This document shows positions 1 through 8,089 of a DNA stretch of 43,407 nucleotides, in pieces. Both the position numbers and the translations under genes were made by a program. The stretch's first letter is position 1; each line of letters opens with the position of its first letter. Origin of the DNA: an uncultured SAR86 cluster bacterium (lineage in GTDB: Bacteria; Pseudomonadota; Gammaproteobacteria; Magnimaribacterales; Magnimaribacteraceae); contig CACBUE010000010.1 of assembly GCA_902542325.1 (NCBI GenBank), positions 1 through 43,407 on the forward strand, given 5' to 3'. Below the pieces are notes generated by a model, which was not told where the DNA came from, made no database searches, and saw nothing but the letters and a program-made list of their open reading frames with translations.

Positions 1-60
1 TTTGTTCTTTCTGAAGATTTAAAGAATTCATCCATCACTCTGATTACAGAAGAGTCTTAA
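1..60 (+). CDS. 3' end of an unidentified gene
   Basis: Frame 1 is open from the first base to a TAA at 58-60, giving a 19-residue tail ending in ITEES. The DUF3604 gene starts only five bases later on the same strand, which fits a co-transcribed upstream gene. The fragment is too short to identify and could be chance. Confidence 0.45.
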   Translation, partial: FVLSEDLKNSSITLITEES

Positions 61-65
61 TTTCC

Positions 66-2264
66 ATGAAAAGCTATTTCAAAATAGCCGCTATGGGTAT
101 TTTGCTAATAGTTTCACTGATCTTGGCTCTATATCTTGCTGTCCTTTTTGATTTTTTTGGTAAGCCCCAAGATCAAGGCCAAATTGAAGAATTTAATGCC
201 CCTTTTTTGAGTCCGATCGAAAAAAAATTGAGCGAAAAAACAATCTTATTTGGGGATTTACATGTACATACGACCTATTCACTCGATGCTTTTATAGGTA
301 ATTTACCTATTCTAGAAGGAGAGGGAACTCACCCGGCTGCAGATGCATGTAACTATGCAAGATTTTGTGCAAATCTAGATTTCTTCTCTATAAATGATCA
401 TGCTGAATTTTTAACAAGAAGGGAGTGGACAGACACAATAAAGTCTTTAAGAGACTGCTCAAGAATATCTAATGAGTCAGATGAAAGTTCTATCATACCT
501 TTTCTTGGTTGGGAATGGACTCAGACAAGCTTAGATATAGAGAAACATTATGGACATAAGAACGTAATACTAAAATCTCTTCAAGATAATATCCCTGAAA
601 GACCTATTGGAGCACCCGATCATAAGTTTTTTAAGAGCATAGTAGATGCTCCAGTTTATACATTATTCGGAGCTATGCTTTATGACTATAAAAATATTTC
701 TTATTACTTAAATTATAGGCAAAGACAGTTACTTATAAAGAACCTTGAATATTGTGACAATTCGACTCATGTAAAAGACCTTCCGCTTGACTGTCTTGAG
801 AGAGCAGAAAGACCGTCCGATTTATATAGAAAATTAGATGAGTGGGGGGTAGACTCTTTAGTAATTCCTCATGGATCTGCTTGGGGAAATACTTCTCCCC
901 CCATGGCAACATGGAAAAATCAATTAAATATCGCAGACCACAGTCCTAGATATCAAAAATTAATAGAAGTTTTTTCAGGTCATGGAAATACAGAAGAATA
1001 TCGATCTTGGGAAGCTTTTAAGATATTAGATGGAGAATATGTTTGTCCAACCCCTACAGAAAACTATGTTCCTGATTGTTTTCAGGCCGGTGAAATCATC
1101 AAAGAGAGATGTAGGATTTCGGCAGGAAGTGAAGAACTATGTAATCAAAGGGCAAAAGAGGCTAGAGATAATTTCACTAAAGCCAATCCCTATGGGCTAT
1201 TGACCATACCTAATCCAAAGCCAGAAGAATGGTTAGACAGTGGTCAATGCAAAGATTGTTACTTACCAGCTTTTGACTATAGACCAAAATCTTCAGTGCA
1301 ATATGCTTTAGCTTTAAGAAATTTCACTGAAGGAGAAACTGATCCTTATAGATTTGGTTTTATTGGGTCCAGTGACAATCACTCTTCAAGACCTGGAACA
1401 GGTTATAAGGAAATTGATAGGATTAGAAATACAGATTCTAAATATAAGTCATCGAATCAAGTCATGAATTTGAATCAACTTTCCCAAGACTATGCTATTC
1501 CAAGATCCCAAGAAGTTAACTTGGAGCAAATGATTGACAGAATGAAACCAAGTCAAGGAGAAAGAATAGCCTCATTTCTTTACACAGGTGGATTGATAGG
1601 AAGTCATGTATTAGAAAAGAATAGAAATTCTATTTGGAATTCTTTAAATAATAGAGAAGTATATGCAACGAGCGGAGAAAGAATTTTGTTATGGTTTGAT
1701 GTGACTAACCATCCATCCGGAGAGTTAATGCCTATGGGCAGTGAATTTTCTATGCAAGAAAATCCAAAGTTCAAAGTAAGAGTCTTAGGTTCTCAAAAAC
1801 AGTCTCCTGGATGTAGTTCGGAGAATGAGATAACTAAAACTTACCTAGAGAAGCTATGTAATGGAGAATGTTTTAATCCTACTGATGAGAGGAATAATAT
1901 TTCCAGAATAGAGATTATAAGAATAAGACCTCAAAGCTATCCTGACGAACCTATAGAAACTTTAATAGAAGATACTTGGAAGATTTTTGAATGCAAACCT
2001 TCACAAGAAGGTTGCGTAGTAGAGTTTGAAGATCCTAATTTTATGGATGCTAATAGAGAAGTTATCTACTATGTCAGAGCAATTCAAGAACCCTCGCTAG
2101 CAATTGGGGCTGCAAATTTAGCTTGTGAATTTGATGATGGCGGTAAGTGCAAGAAAGTTAAACTTTGTGGAGATGTAAAAGGGCAGGGAGAGGGTGATTG
2201 TTTATCCGAAAACGAAGAGAGAGCTTGGTCATCTCCTATATTTATTAAATATTCTCAGAGTTAG
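66..2264 (+). CDS. DUF3604 domain protein, membrane-anchored or exported
   Basis: A 732-residue protein of the DUF3604 family, which has PHP-phosphoesterase-like motifs and no firmly assigned reaction. Residues 8-30 form one hydrophobic segment after a short basic start, so it is probably an exported or inner-membrane-anchored periplasmic protein. The family motif GDLHVHTTYS lies at residues 63-72 (H66 and H68 as metal-ligand candidates), with IND-H near 109-112 and a later GSSDNHSSRPG around 434-444 (D437, H439). Many cysteines, mostly in the middle and C-terminal half (for example two within LCNGEC), fit an oxidising compartment with disulfides. The 3' end overlaps convergent nusB by 20 bp. 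The substrate is unknown; family assignment is confident, function is not. Confidence 0.85.
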   Translation: MKSYFKIAAMGILLIVSLILALYLAVLFDFFGKPQDQGQIEEFNAPFLSPIEKKLSEKTILFGDLHVHTTYSLDAFIGNLPILEGEGTHPAADACNYARFCANLDFFSINDHAEFLTRREWTDTIKSLRDCSRISNESDESSIIPFLGWEWTQTSLDIEKHYGHKNVILKSLQDNIPERPIGAPDHKFFKSIVDAPVYTLFGAMLYDYKNISYYLNYRQRQLLIKNLEYCDNSTHVKDLPLDCLERAERPSDLYRKLDEWGVDSLVIPHGSAWGNTSPPMATWKNQLNIADHSPRYQKLIEVFSGHGNTEEYRSWEAFKILDGEYVCPTPTENYVPDCFQAGEIIKERCRISAGSEELCNQRAKEARDNFTKANPYGLLTIPNPKPEEWLDSGQCKDCYLPAFDYRPKSSVQYALALRNFTEGETDPYRFGFIGSSDNHSSRPGTGYKEIDRIRNTDSKYKSSNQVMNLNQLSQDYAIPRSQEVNLEQMIDRMKPSQGERIASFLYTGGLIGSHVLEKNRNSIWNSLNNREVYATSGERILLWFDVTNHPSGELMPMGSEFSMQENPKFKVRVLGSQKQSPGCSSENEITKTYLEKLCNGECFNPTDERNNISRIEIIRIRPQSYPDEPIETLIEDTWKIFECKPSQEGCVVEFEDPNFMDANREVIYYVRAIQEPSLAIGAANLACEFDDGGKCKKVKLCGDVKGQGEGDCLSENEERAWSSPIFIKYSQS

Positions 2265-2652
2265 ATTTATACATCTTATCTAATATTGCATTTACATACT
2301 TATACCCATCTGCAGCGCCGTACTTTTTGGTTAATCTTATGCTCTCTTTAATAATGATTGGAGCATCTGTATTTGTGTATAACATCTCGTAGGCAGCTAA
2401 TCTCAAAGTATTCCGCTCTATTGGATCAAGGGAAGAAAGTTTTCTTTCCATGAAGGTTGATAGAGAGGTATCTATCTTCTCTCTAAATTTCATAACACCT
2501 TCAAGAAGGTCCTTGTAATGAGGATATCTACTTTGAAGAGATAAATCTTTTAAGAGTTCTTTAATATCTGAGCCAGAGAGCTCAATTTCATACAGACTTT
2601 GTATTACTTTATCTCTCGATCTTACGGGCGAAGTGTCTTTTTTGGATTTCAT
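2245..2652 (-). CDS. nusB: Transcription antitermination factor NusB
   Basis: A 135-residue all-helical protein of normal NusB length. NusB binds boxA RNA together with NusE (ribosomal protein S10) and supports rRNA antitermination. Recognisable family features are the N-terminal RDKVIQSLYEIELSG, the central SSLDPIERNTLRLAAYEML (start of the conserved C-terminal helices) and the ending with KYGAADGYKYVNAILDK. It is the last gene of the glyA-nrdR-ribD-ribBA-ribH-nusB run, three bases after ribH, the usual gammaproteobacterial position. In most relatives thiL follows; here thiL is about 19 kb away, and the gene ends inside the convergent DUF3604 gene. Confidence 0.95.
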   Translation of the reverse strand: MKSKKDTSPVRSRDKVIQSLYEIELSGSDIKELLKDLSLQSRYPHYKDLLEGVMKFREKIDTSLSTFMERKLSSLDPIERNTLRLAAYEMLYTNTDAPIIIKESIRLTKKYGAADGYKYVNAILDKMYKSNSENI

Positions 2653-2655
2653 GGA

Positions 2656-3120
2656 TCAAGATAGGGAATCCACCATATTTAATGCAGTCAGAGCAAATTC
2701 TTTTCCCTTATTCATTTTATTTGGGTCAGACCTTTCTTCTGCTTGCTCAATTGTATTGGTGGTTAGGACTCCACATATCACAGGGATGCGGGTCTTAAGC
2801 GCAACGTCCTGAAGACCCTCCAGACATGAACTGGATATAAAATCAAAATGAGGCGTGTCACCTCTTATGATTGCACCAAGCGAAATAACTGACGATATGC
2901 CTTCTTTTTCAGCTATGAATAGAGTTGCTAGTGGTAACTCAAATGCTCCTGGAACTTCTTTAAGGTATATATTTGCCTCATCTACACCTTGGCTTATAAG
3001 TTCTTTTTTAGTTTCTTTTAATAAATCTTGAACTATAGAAGAATTCCAGGAGGTGAAGACAATTCCGTAAAGTCCTTGTTTAGCTTTTACTGATATATCT
3101 TTAGTTTTAAGACCTTTCAT
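2656..3120 (-). CDS. ribH: 6,7-dimethyl-8-ribityllumazine synthase
   Basis: A 154-residue lumazine synthase, the penultimate riboflavin enzyme. It condenses 5-amino-6-ribitylamino-uracil with 3,4-dihydroxy-2-butanone 4-phosphate to dimethyl-ribityllumazine. The family signature is clear: VPGAFELPLA, then SLGAIIRGDTPHFDFIS with the catalytic-type histidine, then IPVICGVLTTNTIEQAEER, with the C-terminal KGKEFALTALNM. Length and full motif set indicate an intact enzyme. It lies four bases downstream of ribBA and three upstream of nusB. Its product requires riboflavin synthase, which is not encoded in this window. Confidence 0.96.
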   Translation of the reverse strand: MKGLKTKDISVKAKQGLYGIVFTSWNSSIVQDLLKETKKELISQGVDEANIYLKEVPGAFELPLATLFIAEKEGISSVISLGAIIRGDTPHFDFISSSCLEGLQDVALKTRIPVICGVLTTNTIEQAEERSDPNKMNKGKEFALTALNMVDSLS

Positions 3121-3124
3121 TATA

Positions 3125-4216
3125 TTAATTTATGAATTCAGTTATCTCTAAATCAAAGCCTGTGAGCGGATATTTTAAGGAAGCACCCAATAGTCTAATT
3201 TTGGTTATACCTAGATCTTTTAATATCTGAGCTCCTACACCAATAATTCTAGTATCAGGACCTTCATTTTTTGTTTTGGGTTTTCTGCCTTTTAGAAATG
3301 AAATATTAGATAGAAGCTCATCAGAACTCTCTGAGTGAGATAAAAGAAGTATTACGCCTTTTCCTTCTTCATCAATCTTTTTCATTGCCTGAGAAAAAGA
3401 TAATCTACTGCCAAATTTATTAATACCCATAATATCCTGAAGAGTATTGTTCTGTTGAACTCTGACTAGCACTTCATCAGTACTTTTAATTTTATTCTTC
3501 ACCAAGGCAAGGTGTATATCTCCATTGATGGTATCTTCATAAGCATGTAAAGAAAATTTGCCGTACTCAGATTCAATATCAGTTTTATCAACTAGCTTGA
3601 TACTCTTTTCGCTGATATTTCTATAATGTATAAGATCGGCGATTGTTCCAATTTTTAGGTTATGTTTTTTTGCGAACACCTCTAAATCAGCTCTCCTTGC
3701 CATGGTTCCATCATCATTCATAATCTCTACAATTACAGCAGATGGATCTAAACCTGCCATTTTAGCGAGATCTGTGCCAGCTTCTGTATGGCCAGCTCTG
3801 TTCAGGACACCACCTTCCTGAGCTTTAATTGGAAAAACATGCCCAGGCTGGACTATATCATCGGCTTTAGCTTTTTTACTTACCGCAGCTTGTATTGTTG
3901 TTGCTCTATCTGCAGCTGATATGCCCGTTGTTACACCTTCTGCAGCTTCAATAGAAGTAGTAAAAGCCGTCCCTAATTCTGTACCATTATTTTTAACCAT
4001 TTGTTCTAGACCTAGTCTCTTACATCTGTCCTCATTGATTGCTAGACAAATTAAACCTCTTGCATGGATTGCCATGAAGTTGATAGCATCTGCATCAACT
4101 TTTTCTGCAGCAAGTACCAGATCGCCTTCATTTTCTCTATCTTCGTCATCCATAAGGATAACCATCTTCCCTAGAGAGATGTCTTCAATAATTTCTTGTA
4201 TGCTATTGAGCTTCAT
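3125..4216 (-). CDS. ribBA: RibB fused to a degenerate RibA-like domain (RibBX type)
   Basis: A 363-residue two-domain protein. Residues 1-200 are an intact 3,4-dihydroxy-2-butanone 4-phosphate synthase, which converts ribulose 5-phosphate to the four-carbon unit of lumazine: DDEDRENEGDL at 23-33, RAGHTEAGTDLAK at 140-152, NDDGTMARR at 167-175. Residues 210-363 align with GTP cyclohydrolase II but have lost its zinc site: where the family has a Cys-containing HSECLTGD...CDCG segment, this protein reads RVQQNNTLQDIMG with no cysteine. The second domain is therefore probably inactive as a cyclohydrolase. A stand-alone RibA with all three cysteines is encoded at 23353. It sits between ribD (five bases upstream) and ribH. 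Confidence 0.93.
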   Translation of the reverse strand: MKLNSIQEIIEDISLGKMVILMDDEDRENEGDLVLAAEKVDADAINFMAIHARGLICLAINEDRCKRLGLEQMVKNNGTELGTAFTTSIEAAEGVTTGISAADRATTIQAAVSKKAKADDIVQPGHVFPIKAQEGGVLNRAGHTEAGTDLAKMAGLDPSAVIVEIMNDDGTMARRADLEVFAKKHNLKIGTIADLIHYRNISEKSIKLVDKTDIESEYGKFSLHAYEDTINGDIHLALVKNKIKSTDEVLVRVQQNNTLQDIMGINKFGSRLSFSQAMKKIDEEGKGVILLLSHSESSDELLSNISFLKGRKPKTKNEGPDTRIIGVGAQILKDLGITKIRLLGASLKYPLTGFDLEITEFIN

Positions 4217-4221
4217 TATTT

Positions 4222-5310
4222 TTATTTTGGGGTAAGAGTAATCTTTAAATCTTCGCCTAAATTTTCTATATCCCTTAATGTGAAGCCTATTGTACTTAGT
4301 TTTTGATTGTTCTGACCGAATTTAGAAAATGTATTTCTATCTTCCCCTAGTAACTTTGGAGCTTTATAAAGGATTAATTCATCAATCAATTTTTGAGCCA
4401 GAAGTGCATCTAAAAGTATTGAGCCCGATTCAACCATAAGAGTGTTAATAGATTTTTCTTCTGCCAAGTAACTCATTATATTATTTAAATCTGCCAAATC
4501 ATTTTTTGACATAATACAAATTTCACTATTTTTAGATTTAATCTTTGAATTTTTGGTTGTAAACACAAGTGTCTCGGCTTTCGAAGAAAAAATATTCTCC
4601 TTTCCATTTAAGTAATTATTTCTATCAATCACTACCCGTAATGGTTGTTTTACATCATTGATGTCATATCCCGAGTCTCTTGATGTAAGCGAAGGTTTAT
4701 CTTTCAAAATAGTTCCTGTTCCTGTCAGGATAGCTTCATTAGAAGCCCTAAGTTTATGGACATCTTTTCGAGATCTCTCAGAAGTTATCCATTTACTCTC
4801 ACCAGAACGCAAAGCTATTCCTCCGTCAAGACCTATTGCCATCTTAGCTGTTACAAATGGTCTATTTTTTTCTAACCTAGAAAAGAAACCTCTATTGAGT
4901 TCTCGTGCTTCATCCCTGAGAAGGCCTTCAATAATTTCTATGTCTTTTTCTTTTTTTGCAAATCCATCCTGTGAAATATCTTCAGAGGCAATATAAACTT
5001 TCTTAATTCCATATCTTTTTATAGTTTCAGAACAGGGCGGAGTTCTTCCTGTTGTAGAGCAAGGCTCCAATGTTACAAACATTTCAGAATTTTCTAGAGC
5101 TGACTCTGCACTTGAGCCTAGATTCTCAAAAACATTCTGAATAGCATTAACTTCCGCATGTCCTTCTCCAGCTTTTTGATGCCATCCTCTGCCTATAATT
5201 TTGTTATCCAGAGTAATTACACAACCTACCATTGGATTTGGTCTCGTGGTTAAAAGACCTTTTTTGGCGAGAGATAGAGCTTCGCGCATGTGCTCTGATG
5301 GGGATGTCAT
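4222..5310 (-). CDS. ribD: Bifunctional riboflavin deaminase/reductase RibD
   Basis: A 362-residue protein with both RibD domains. The N-terminal cytidine-deaminase-like domain (about 1-145) carries the zinc site: HAEVNAI, then EPCSTTGRTPPCSETI. It deaminates the pyrimidine product of GTP cyclohydrolase II. The C-terminal reductase domain (about 146-360) starts at RPFVTAKMAIGLDGGIAL and contains GESKWITSE and a late VESGSILLDALL, and reduces the ribosyl side chain with NADPH. It lies two bases after nrdR and five before ribBA. In many Gammaproteobacteria riboflavin synthase sits between ribD and ribBA; here it is absent. Confidence 0.96.
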   Translation of the reverse strand: MTSPSEHMREALSLAKKGLLTTRPNPMVGCVITLDNKIIGRGWHQKAGEGHAEVNAIQNVFENLGSSAESALENSEMFVTLEPCSTTGRTPPCSETIKRYGIKKVYIASEDISQDGFAKKEKDIEIIEGLLRDEARELNRGFFSRLEKNRPFVTAKMAIGLDGGIALRSGESKWITSERSRKDVHKLRASNEAILTGTGTILKDKPSLTSRDSGYDINDVKQPLRVVIDRNNYLNGKENIFSSKAETLVFTTKNSKIKSKNSEICIMSKNDLADLNNIMSYLAEEKSINTLMVESGSILLDALLAQKLIDELILYKAPKLLGEDRNTFSKFGQNNQKLSTIGFTLRDIENLGEDLKITLTPK

Positions 5311-5312
5311 AA

Positions 5313-5768
5313 TTAATCGCTAGTTAATTTCTCAACCTCTTCTGAAAATTCGTTGATATCTTCAAATCTTCTGTATACAGAAGCAAACCTTATGAAGGCA
5401 ACTTCATCTATTTTTCTAAGGTTTTGCATTACAACTTCTCCGATTAGTCTCGAGGGTATTTCTCTTTCCCCGGAAGATCGAATATCTTTCTTTATATCTT
5501 CGATAAGAGTTTCTATCTCTTCTTCTCCAACAGGTCTTTTCTCTAAAGATCTATAAAGACCTTCCCTCAATTTGTGCTCATCAAAGGGTTCTCTTGAATT
5601 GTTTTTTTGTTTAATCACTCGTGGCATTAAAAGCTCTGCAGTTTCAAATGTTGTAAATCTCTCATTACAAGAAGGACATTCTCGTCTTCTTCTGATTTGC
5701 TGACCTTCAGCTATCAGTCTGGAGTCGATTACTTTTGTATCAGAGAAGCCACAGTAGGGGCAGTGCAT
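5313..5768 (-). CDS. nrdR: Transcriptional repressor NrdR
   Basis: A 151-residue NrdR, the nucleotide-sensing repressor of ribonucleotide reductase operons. The N-terminal zinc ribbon uses C3, C6, C31 and C34 (MHCPYCGF and [14 protein letters not shown]), followed by an ATP-cone (about 49-139) with [19 protein letters not shown]. The start is fixed because C3 and C6 are the first zinc ligands. The start codon lies inside the 3' end of glyA, giving a 40-bp overlap and probable translational coupling. No NrdR-box pair was searched for, since no ribonucleotide reductase gene is present here. Confidence 0.96.
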   Translation of the reverse strand: MHCPYCGFSDTKVIDSRLIAEGQQIRRRRECPSCNERFTTFETAELLMPRVIKQKNNSREPFDEHKLREGLYRSLEKRPVGEEEIETLIEDIKKDIRSSGEREIPSRLIGEVVMQNLRKIDEVAFIRFASVYRRFEDINEFSEEVEKLTSD

Positions 5769-7027
5769 AATTCAGCGGAGTAAACTGGATAACTAGAACA
5801 AAGCTCGATAACCTTGCCCTTGACGTCGTTAATTAAAATTTGGTTATTAATATCTTCCAAGATATCACAAATCCAGTTTGCAACTAATGTTACCTCTGGT
5901 TCCTTGAAGCCTCTTGTTGTTGCAGCTGGTGTTCCTATTCTTAGACCACTCGTAACAAATGGTGATTGAGGATCATTAGGAACAGCATTTTTGTTAACTG
6001 TAATATTAGCTATTCCAAGGGCTGCATCGGCATCTTTTCCGGTCAAACCCTTTTCAACTAGATCAACAAGGAACATATGATTTTCTGTCCCGTTAGAGAC
6101 AATATTTATGCCTCTTTCCATGAACATAGCGGCCATTTGTTTTGCATTTGCCTTTACTTGCTTCTGATAATCTTTAAAAGCTGGATCTAGTGCTTCTTTG
6201 AAGCACAATGCTTTAGCAGCAATTACATGCATCAAAGGTCCCCCTTGCGTACCAGGGAAGATGGCTGAGTTGAGTTTTTTATGTATTTCTTCATTATCTT
6301 TAGCAAGAATTAATCCGCCTCTCGGACCTCTTAATGTTTTATGTGTTGTAGTTGTTACAACGTCTGCATGGGGTATGGGAGAGGGATATTCCTTGGCAGC
6401 CACTAAACCAGAGACATGTGCCATATCAACCAAAAGGTAAGCATTGACTGAATCAGCAATCTCTCTAAATTTTGCCCAATCAACAATTCCAGAATAGGCT
6501 GAGAAGCCAGCTATAATTAGCTTCGGATTATGCTCTCTAGCAAGATCTTCCACTTCTTGGTAATCGAGTTCACCAGTTTTTGGATCCAGTCCATATTGAA
6601 ATGAATTATATGTCTTGCCAGAAAAATTTACTTTTGCGCCGTGAGTAAGGTGTCCACCATGATCTAAGCTCATTCCAAGGATAGTGTCTCCAGCATCGCA
6701 TAGAGCTAGAAAGACAGCGGAGTTAGCACTCGCACCAGAATGAGGTTGAACATTTGCATAAGCAGCTCCATAAAGTTCCTTGGCTCTTTCTATTGCGAGG
6801 GATTCTGCAACATCAACATTTTCGCAGCCACCGTAATATCTTTTTCCAGGATACCCTTCTGCATATTTGTTTGTCAGCACAGACCCTTGGATTTCTAGAA
6901 TTCCTTTTGAAGTGTAATTTTCTGATGCAATTAATTCTATGTGCTCTTCTTGACGAACGGACTCTTTAGATATGGATTGCCATAACTCGGGATCAAATTC
7001 TTCTAAACCTTTATCTGTAATAAACAT
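5729..7027 (-). CDS. glyA: Serine hydroxymethyltransferase
   Basis: A 432-residue PLP enzyme that interconverts serine and glycine with tetrahydrofolate, supplying one-carbon units. The motif [15 protein letters not shown] places the PLP lysine at K230, and [24 protein letters not shown] and [10 protein letters not shown] are all intact. The usual bacterial protein ends shortly after a YPVY motif. Here YPVYS is followed by 15 more residues translated from the beginning of nrdR in another frame, so the extension looks acquired by loss of the original stop. It is the first gene of the rib/nusB run and is preceded by a perfect TATAAT. Confidence 0.97.
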   Translation of the reverse strand: MFITDKGLEEFDPELWQSISKESVRQEEHIELIASENYTSKGILEIQGSVLTNKYAEGYPGKRYYGGCENVDVAESLAIERAKELYGAAYANVQPHSGASANSAVFLALCDAGDTILGMSLDHGGHLTHGAKVNFSGKTYNSFQYGLDPKTGELDYQEVEDLAREHNPKLIIAGFSAYSGIVDWAKFREIADSVNAYLLVDMAHVSGLVAAKEYPSPIPHADVVTTTTHKTLRGPRGGLILAKDNEEIHKKLNSAIFPGTQGGPLMHVIAAKALCFKEALDPAFKDYQKQVKANAKQMAAMFMERGINIVSNGTENHMFLVDLVEKGLTGKDADAALGIANITVNKNAVPNDPQSPFVTSGLRIGTPAATTRGFKEPEVTLVANWICDILEDINNQILINDVKGKVIELCSSYPVYSAELCTAPTVASLIQK

Positions 7028-7057
7028 ATATTGTTAAATAGTTAAGGGCGCAATTTA

Positions 7058-7063
7058 ATTATA
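7058..7063 (-). promoter_or_regulatory. -10 box of the glyA promoter
   Basis: On the minus strand this reads TATAAT, a perfect sigma70 -10 hexamer, 30 bases before the glyA ATG. No good -35 is seen at 16-18 bp spacing. The predicted leader is about 24 bases, too short for a glycine riboswitch. Confidence 0.5.
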
Positions 7064-7094
7064 CAGAATATCACTTAACATCTCTTAATTAAGT

Positions 7095-7748
7095 TCATGC
7101 TTTATTTGTCTTTACGGGTGATTTTCTTCCTTTATTGACTTCAGAGCAAATTTTGCAAACTCTTCCATCACAACCTCTGGCGGTACAATACTCCCGTCCG
7201 TAAAATATAATTTGCAAATGAAGTTTGTTCCAATCCTCAATAGGAAATCCTTTCTTAAGATCTTTTTCAGTTTGCTTCACATTTTTGCCTCTCGAAAGTC
7301 TCCATCTTTGAGCTAATCTGTGGATATGTGTATCTACGGGAAATGCTGGGTGATTGAATCCCTGGCTCATAACAACAGAAGCAGTTTTATGCCCTACGCC
7401 AGGTAAAGCCTCCAAAGCTTCAAAGCTCTCAGGGACTTGCCCCTCATACTTTTCGCACAAAATTTTACTCAATTCTGCTATTGCTTTAGATTTTTTAGGA
7501 GATAAACCGCAAGGTCTGATTACTTTTCTTATTTCATCTGGATCAACCAAGGCCATATCAAATGGGTTATTAGCTAACGAGAAGAGTTCAGGCGTCACTT
7601 GGTTAACTCTTACATCAGTACATTGTGCCGATAATAAAACGGCAATTAAGAGTGTATAAATAGAATCGTGATCGAGGGGAATAGGAGTTTCCGGATAGAG
7701 CCTCTGAAGCTCCTTACTGATGTAAATAAATCTTTCTTCTTTCTTCAA
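7095..7748 (-). CDS. nth: Endonuclease III (DNA glycosylase/AP lyase)
   Basis: A 217-residue HhH-GPD glycosylase that removes oxidised pyrimidines and cleaves the abasic site. The helix-hairpin-helix LPGVGHKTA gives catalytic K121, and PVDTHIHRLAQRW gives the catalytic D139. The C-terminal cysteine cluster is unusual: C188, C193, C198 and C201, spaced C-X4-C-X4-C-X2-C instead of the classical C-X6-C-X2-C-X5-C iron-sulfur loop. Translation begins at TTG; no ATG lies nearby in frame. It is divergent from the small LETM1-like gene, 39 bp apart, and lies 67 bp upstream of glyA on the same strand. Confidence 0.93.
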   Translation of the reverse strand: MKKEERFIYISKELQRLYPETPIPLDHDSIYTLLIAVLLSAQCTDVRVNQVTPELFSLANNPFDMALVDPDEIRKVIRPCGLSPKKSKAIAELSKILCEKYEGQVPESFEALEALPGVGHKTASVVMSQGFNHPAFPVDTHIHRLAQRWRLSRGKNVKQTEKDLKKGFPIEDWNKLHLQIIFYGREYCTARGCDGRVCKICSEVNKGRKSPVKTNKA

Positions 7749-7775
7749 AACTTATTTCTTCTTTAATTTACTTAG

Positions 7776-7781
7776 TATACT
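7776..7781 (+). promoter_or_regulatory. -10 box, possible leaderless start of the LETM1-like gene
   Basis: TATACT (five of six to consensus) ends seven bases before the ATG at 7788, so transcription would begin at or next to the start codon. No Shine-Dalgarno sequence precedes the ATG and no good -35 is visible. Confidence 0.35.
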
Positions 7782-7787
7782 TGTTTA

Positions 7788-8081
7788 ATGTTTGATGGAA
7801 GAATCAAAAAGATTATAGATTTTTTAAAAGAAAAGGTCACAGAGGAAACTGAATCTACTAGAACCATGCTCAAAATTTACTCTGATTATGTTAAGGGTGA
7901 AGCTAGCGATGAAGATATAGAAAAAGCTAATAAACAACTAAATGAAATACTTAAAGACTTAAGCTTTGGTCTAATGGCAGTCATTCCTTTTGCCCCTATA
8001 ACAATTCCTATGATTGCTAAATTTGCGAAGAAGCATAATATTGACCTTCTTCCTGAATGGTTCAAGGATTCTCTAAAGTAG
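7788..8081 (+). CDS. Small LETM1-like protein
   Basis: A 97-residue protein. Residues 1-70 are charged and helical, rich in Lys and Glu. Residues 73-97 contain GLMAVIPFAPITIPMIAKFA followed by IDLLPEWF, a pattern that resembles the LETM1-like domain found in mitochondrial LETM1 proteins and in short bacterial proteins (hydrophobic proline-containing segment, then a basic stretch, then LP-x-F). The bacterial role is not established. It is a single-gene unit between nth (divergent) and the PepSY gene (convergent, eight bases away). No signal peptide is seen. The family call is by motif likeness only; a simple small helical protein remains possible. Confidence 0.6.
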   Translation: MFDGRIKKIIDFLKEKVTEETESTRTMLKIYSDYVKGEASDEDIEKANKQLNEILKDLSFGLMAVIPFAPITIPMIAKFAKKHNIDLLPEWFKDSLK

Positions 8082-8089
8082 AATCTAAT

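Noticed and set aside
4217-4221. FMN riboswitch before ribBA
   Set aside because: Only five bases separate ribD and ribBA, and the gene is internal to the operon, so there is no space for the RNA.
3921-4235. Plus-strand open frame opposite ribBA
   Set aside because: It is the antisense shadow of a well-supported RibB domain and has low-complexity Ser/Ile composition. Other opposite-frame readings, such as 4658-4996 and 31269-31664, were dropped for the same reason.
7028-7051. Glycine riboswitch in the glyA leader
   Set aside because: The leader predicted from the TATAAT box is about 24 bases, too short for an aptamer.
7084-7093. Perfect 10-bp palindrome CTTAATTAAG just after nth as a terminator
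   Set aside because: It has no loop, is A/T only apart from the end bases, and has no T-run on the nth strand. Chance in AT-rich DNA is more likely.
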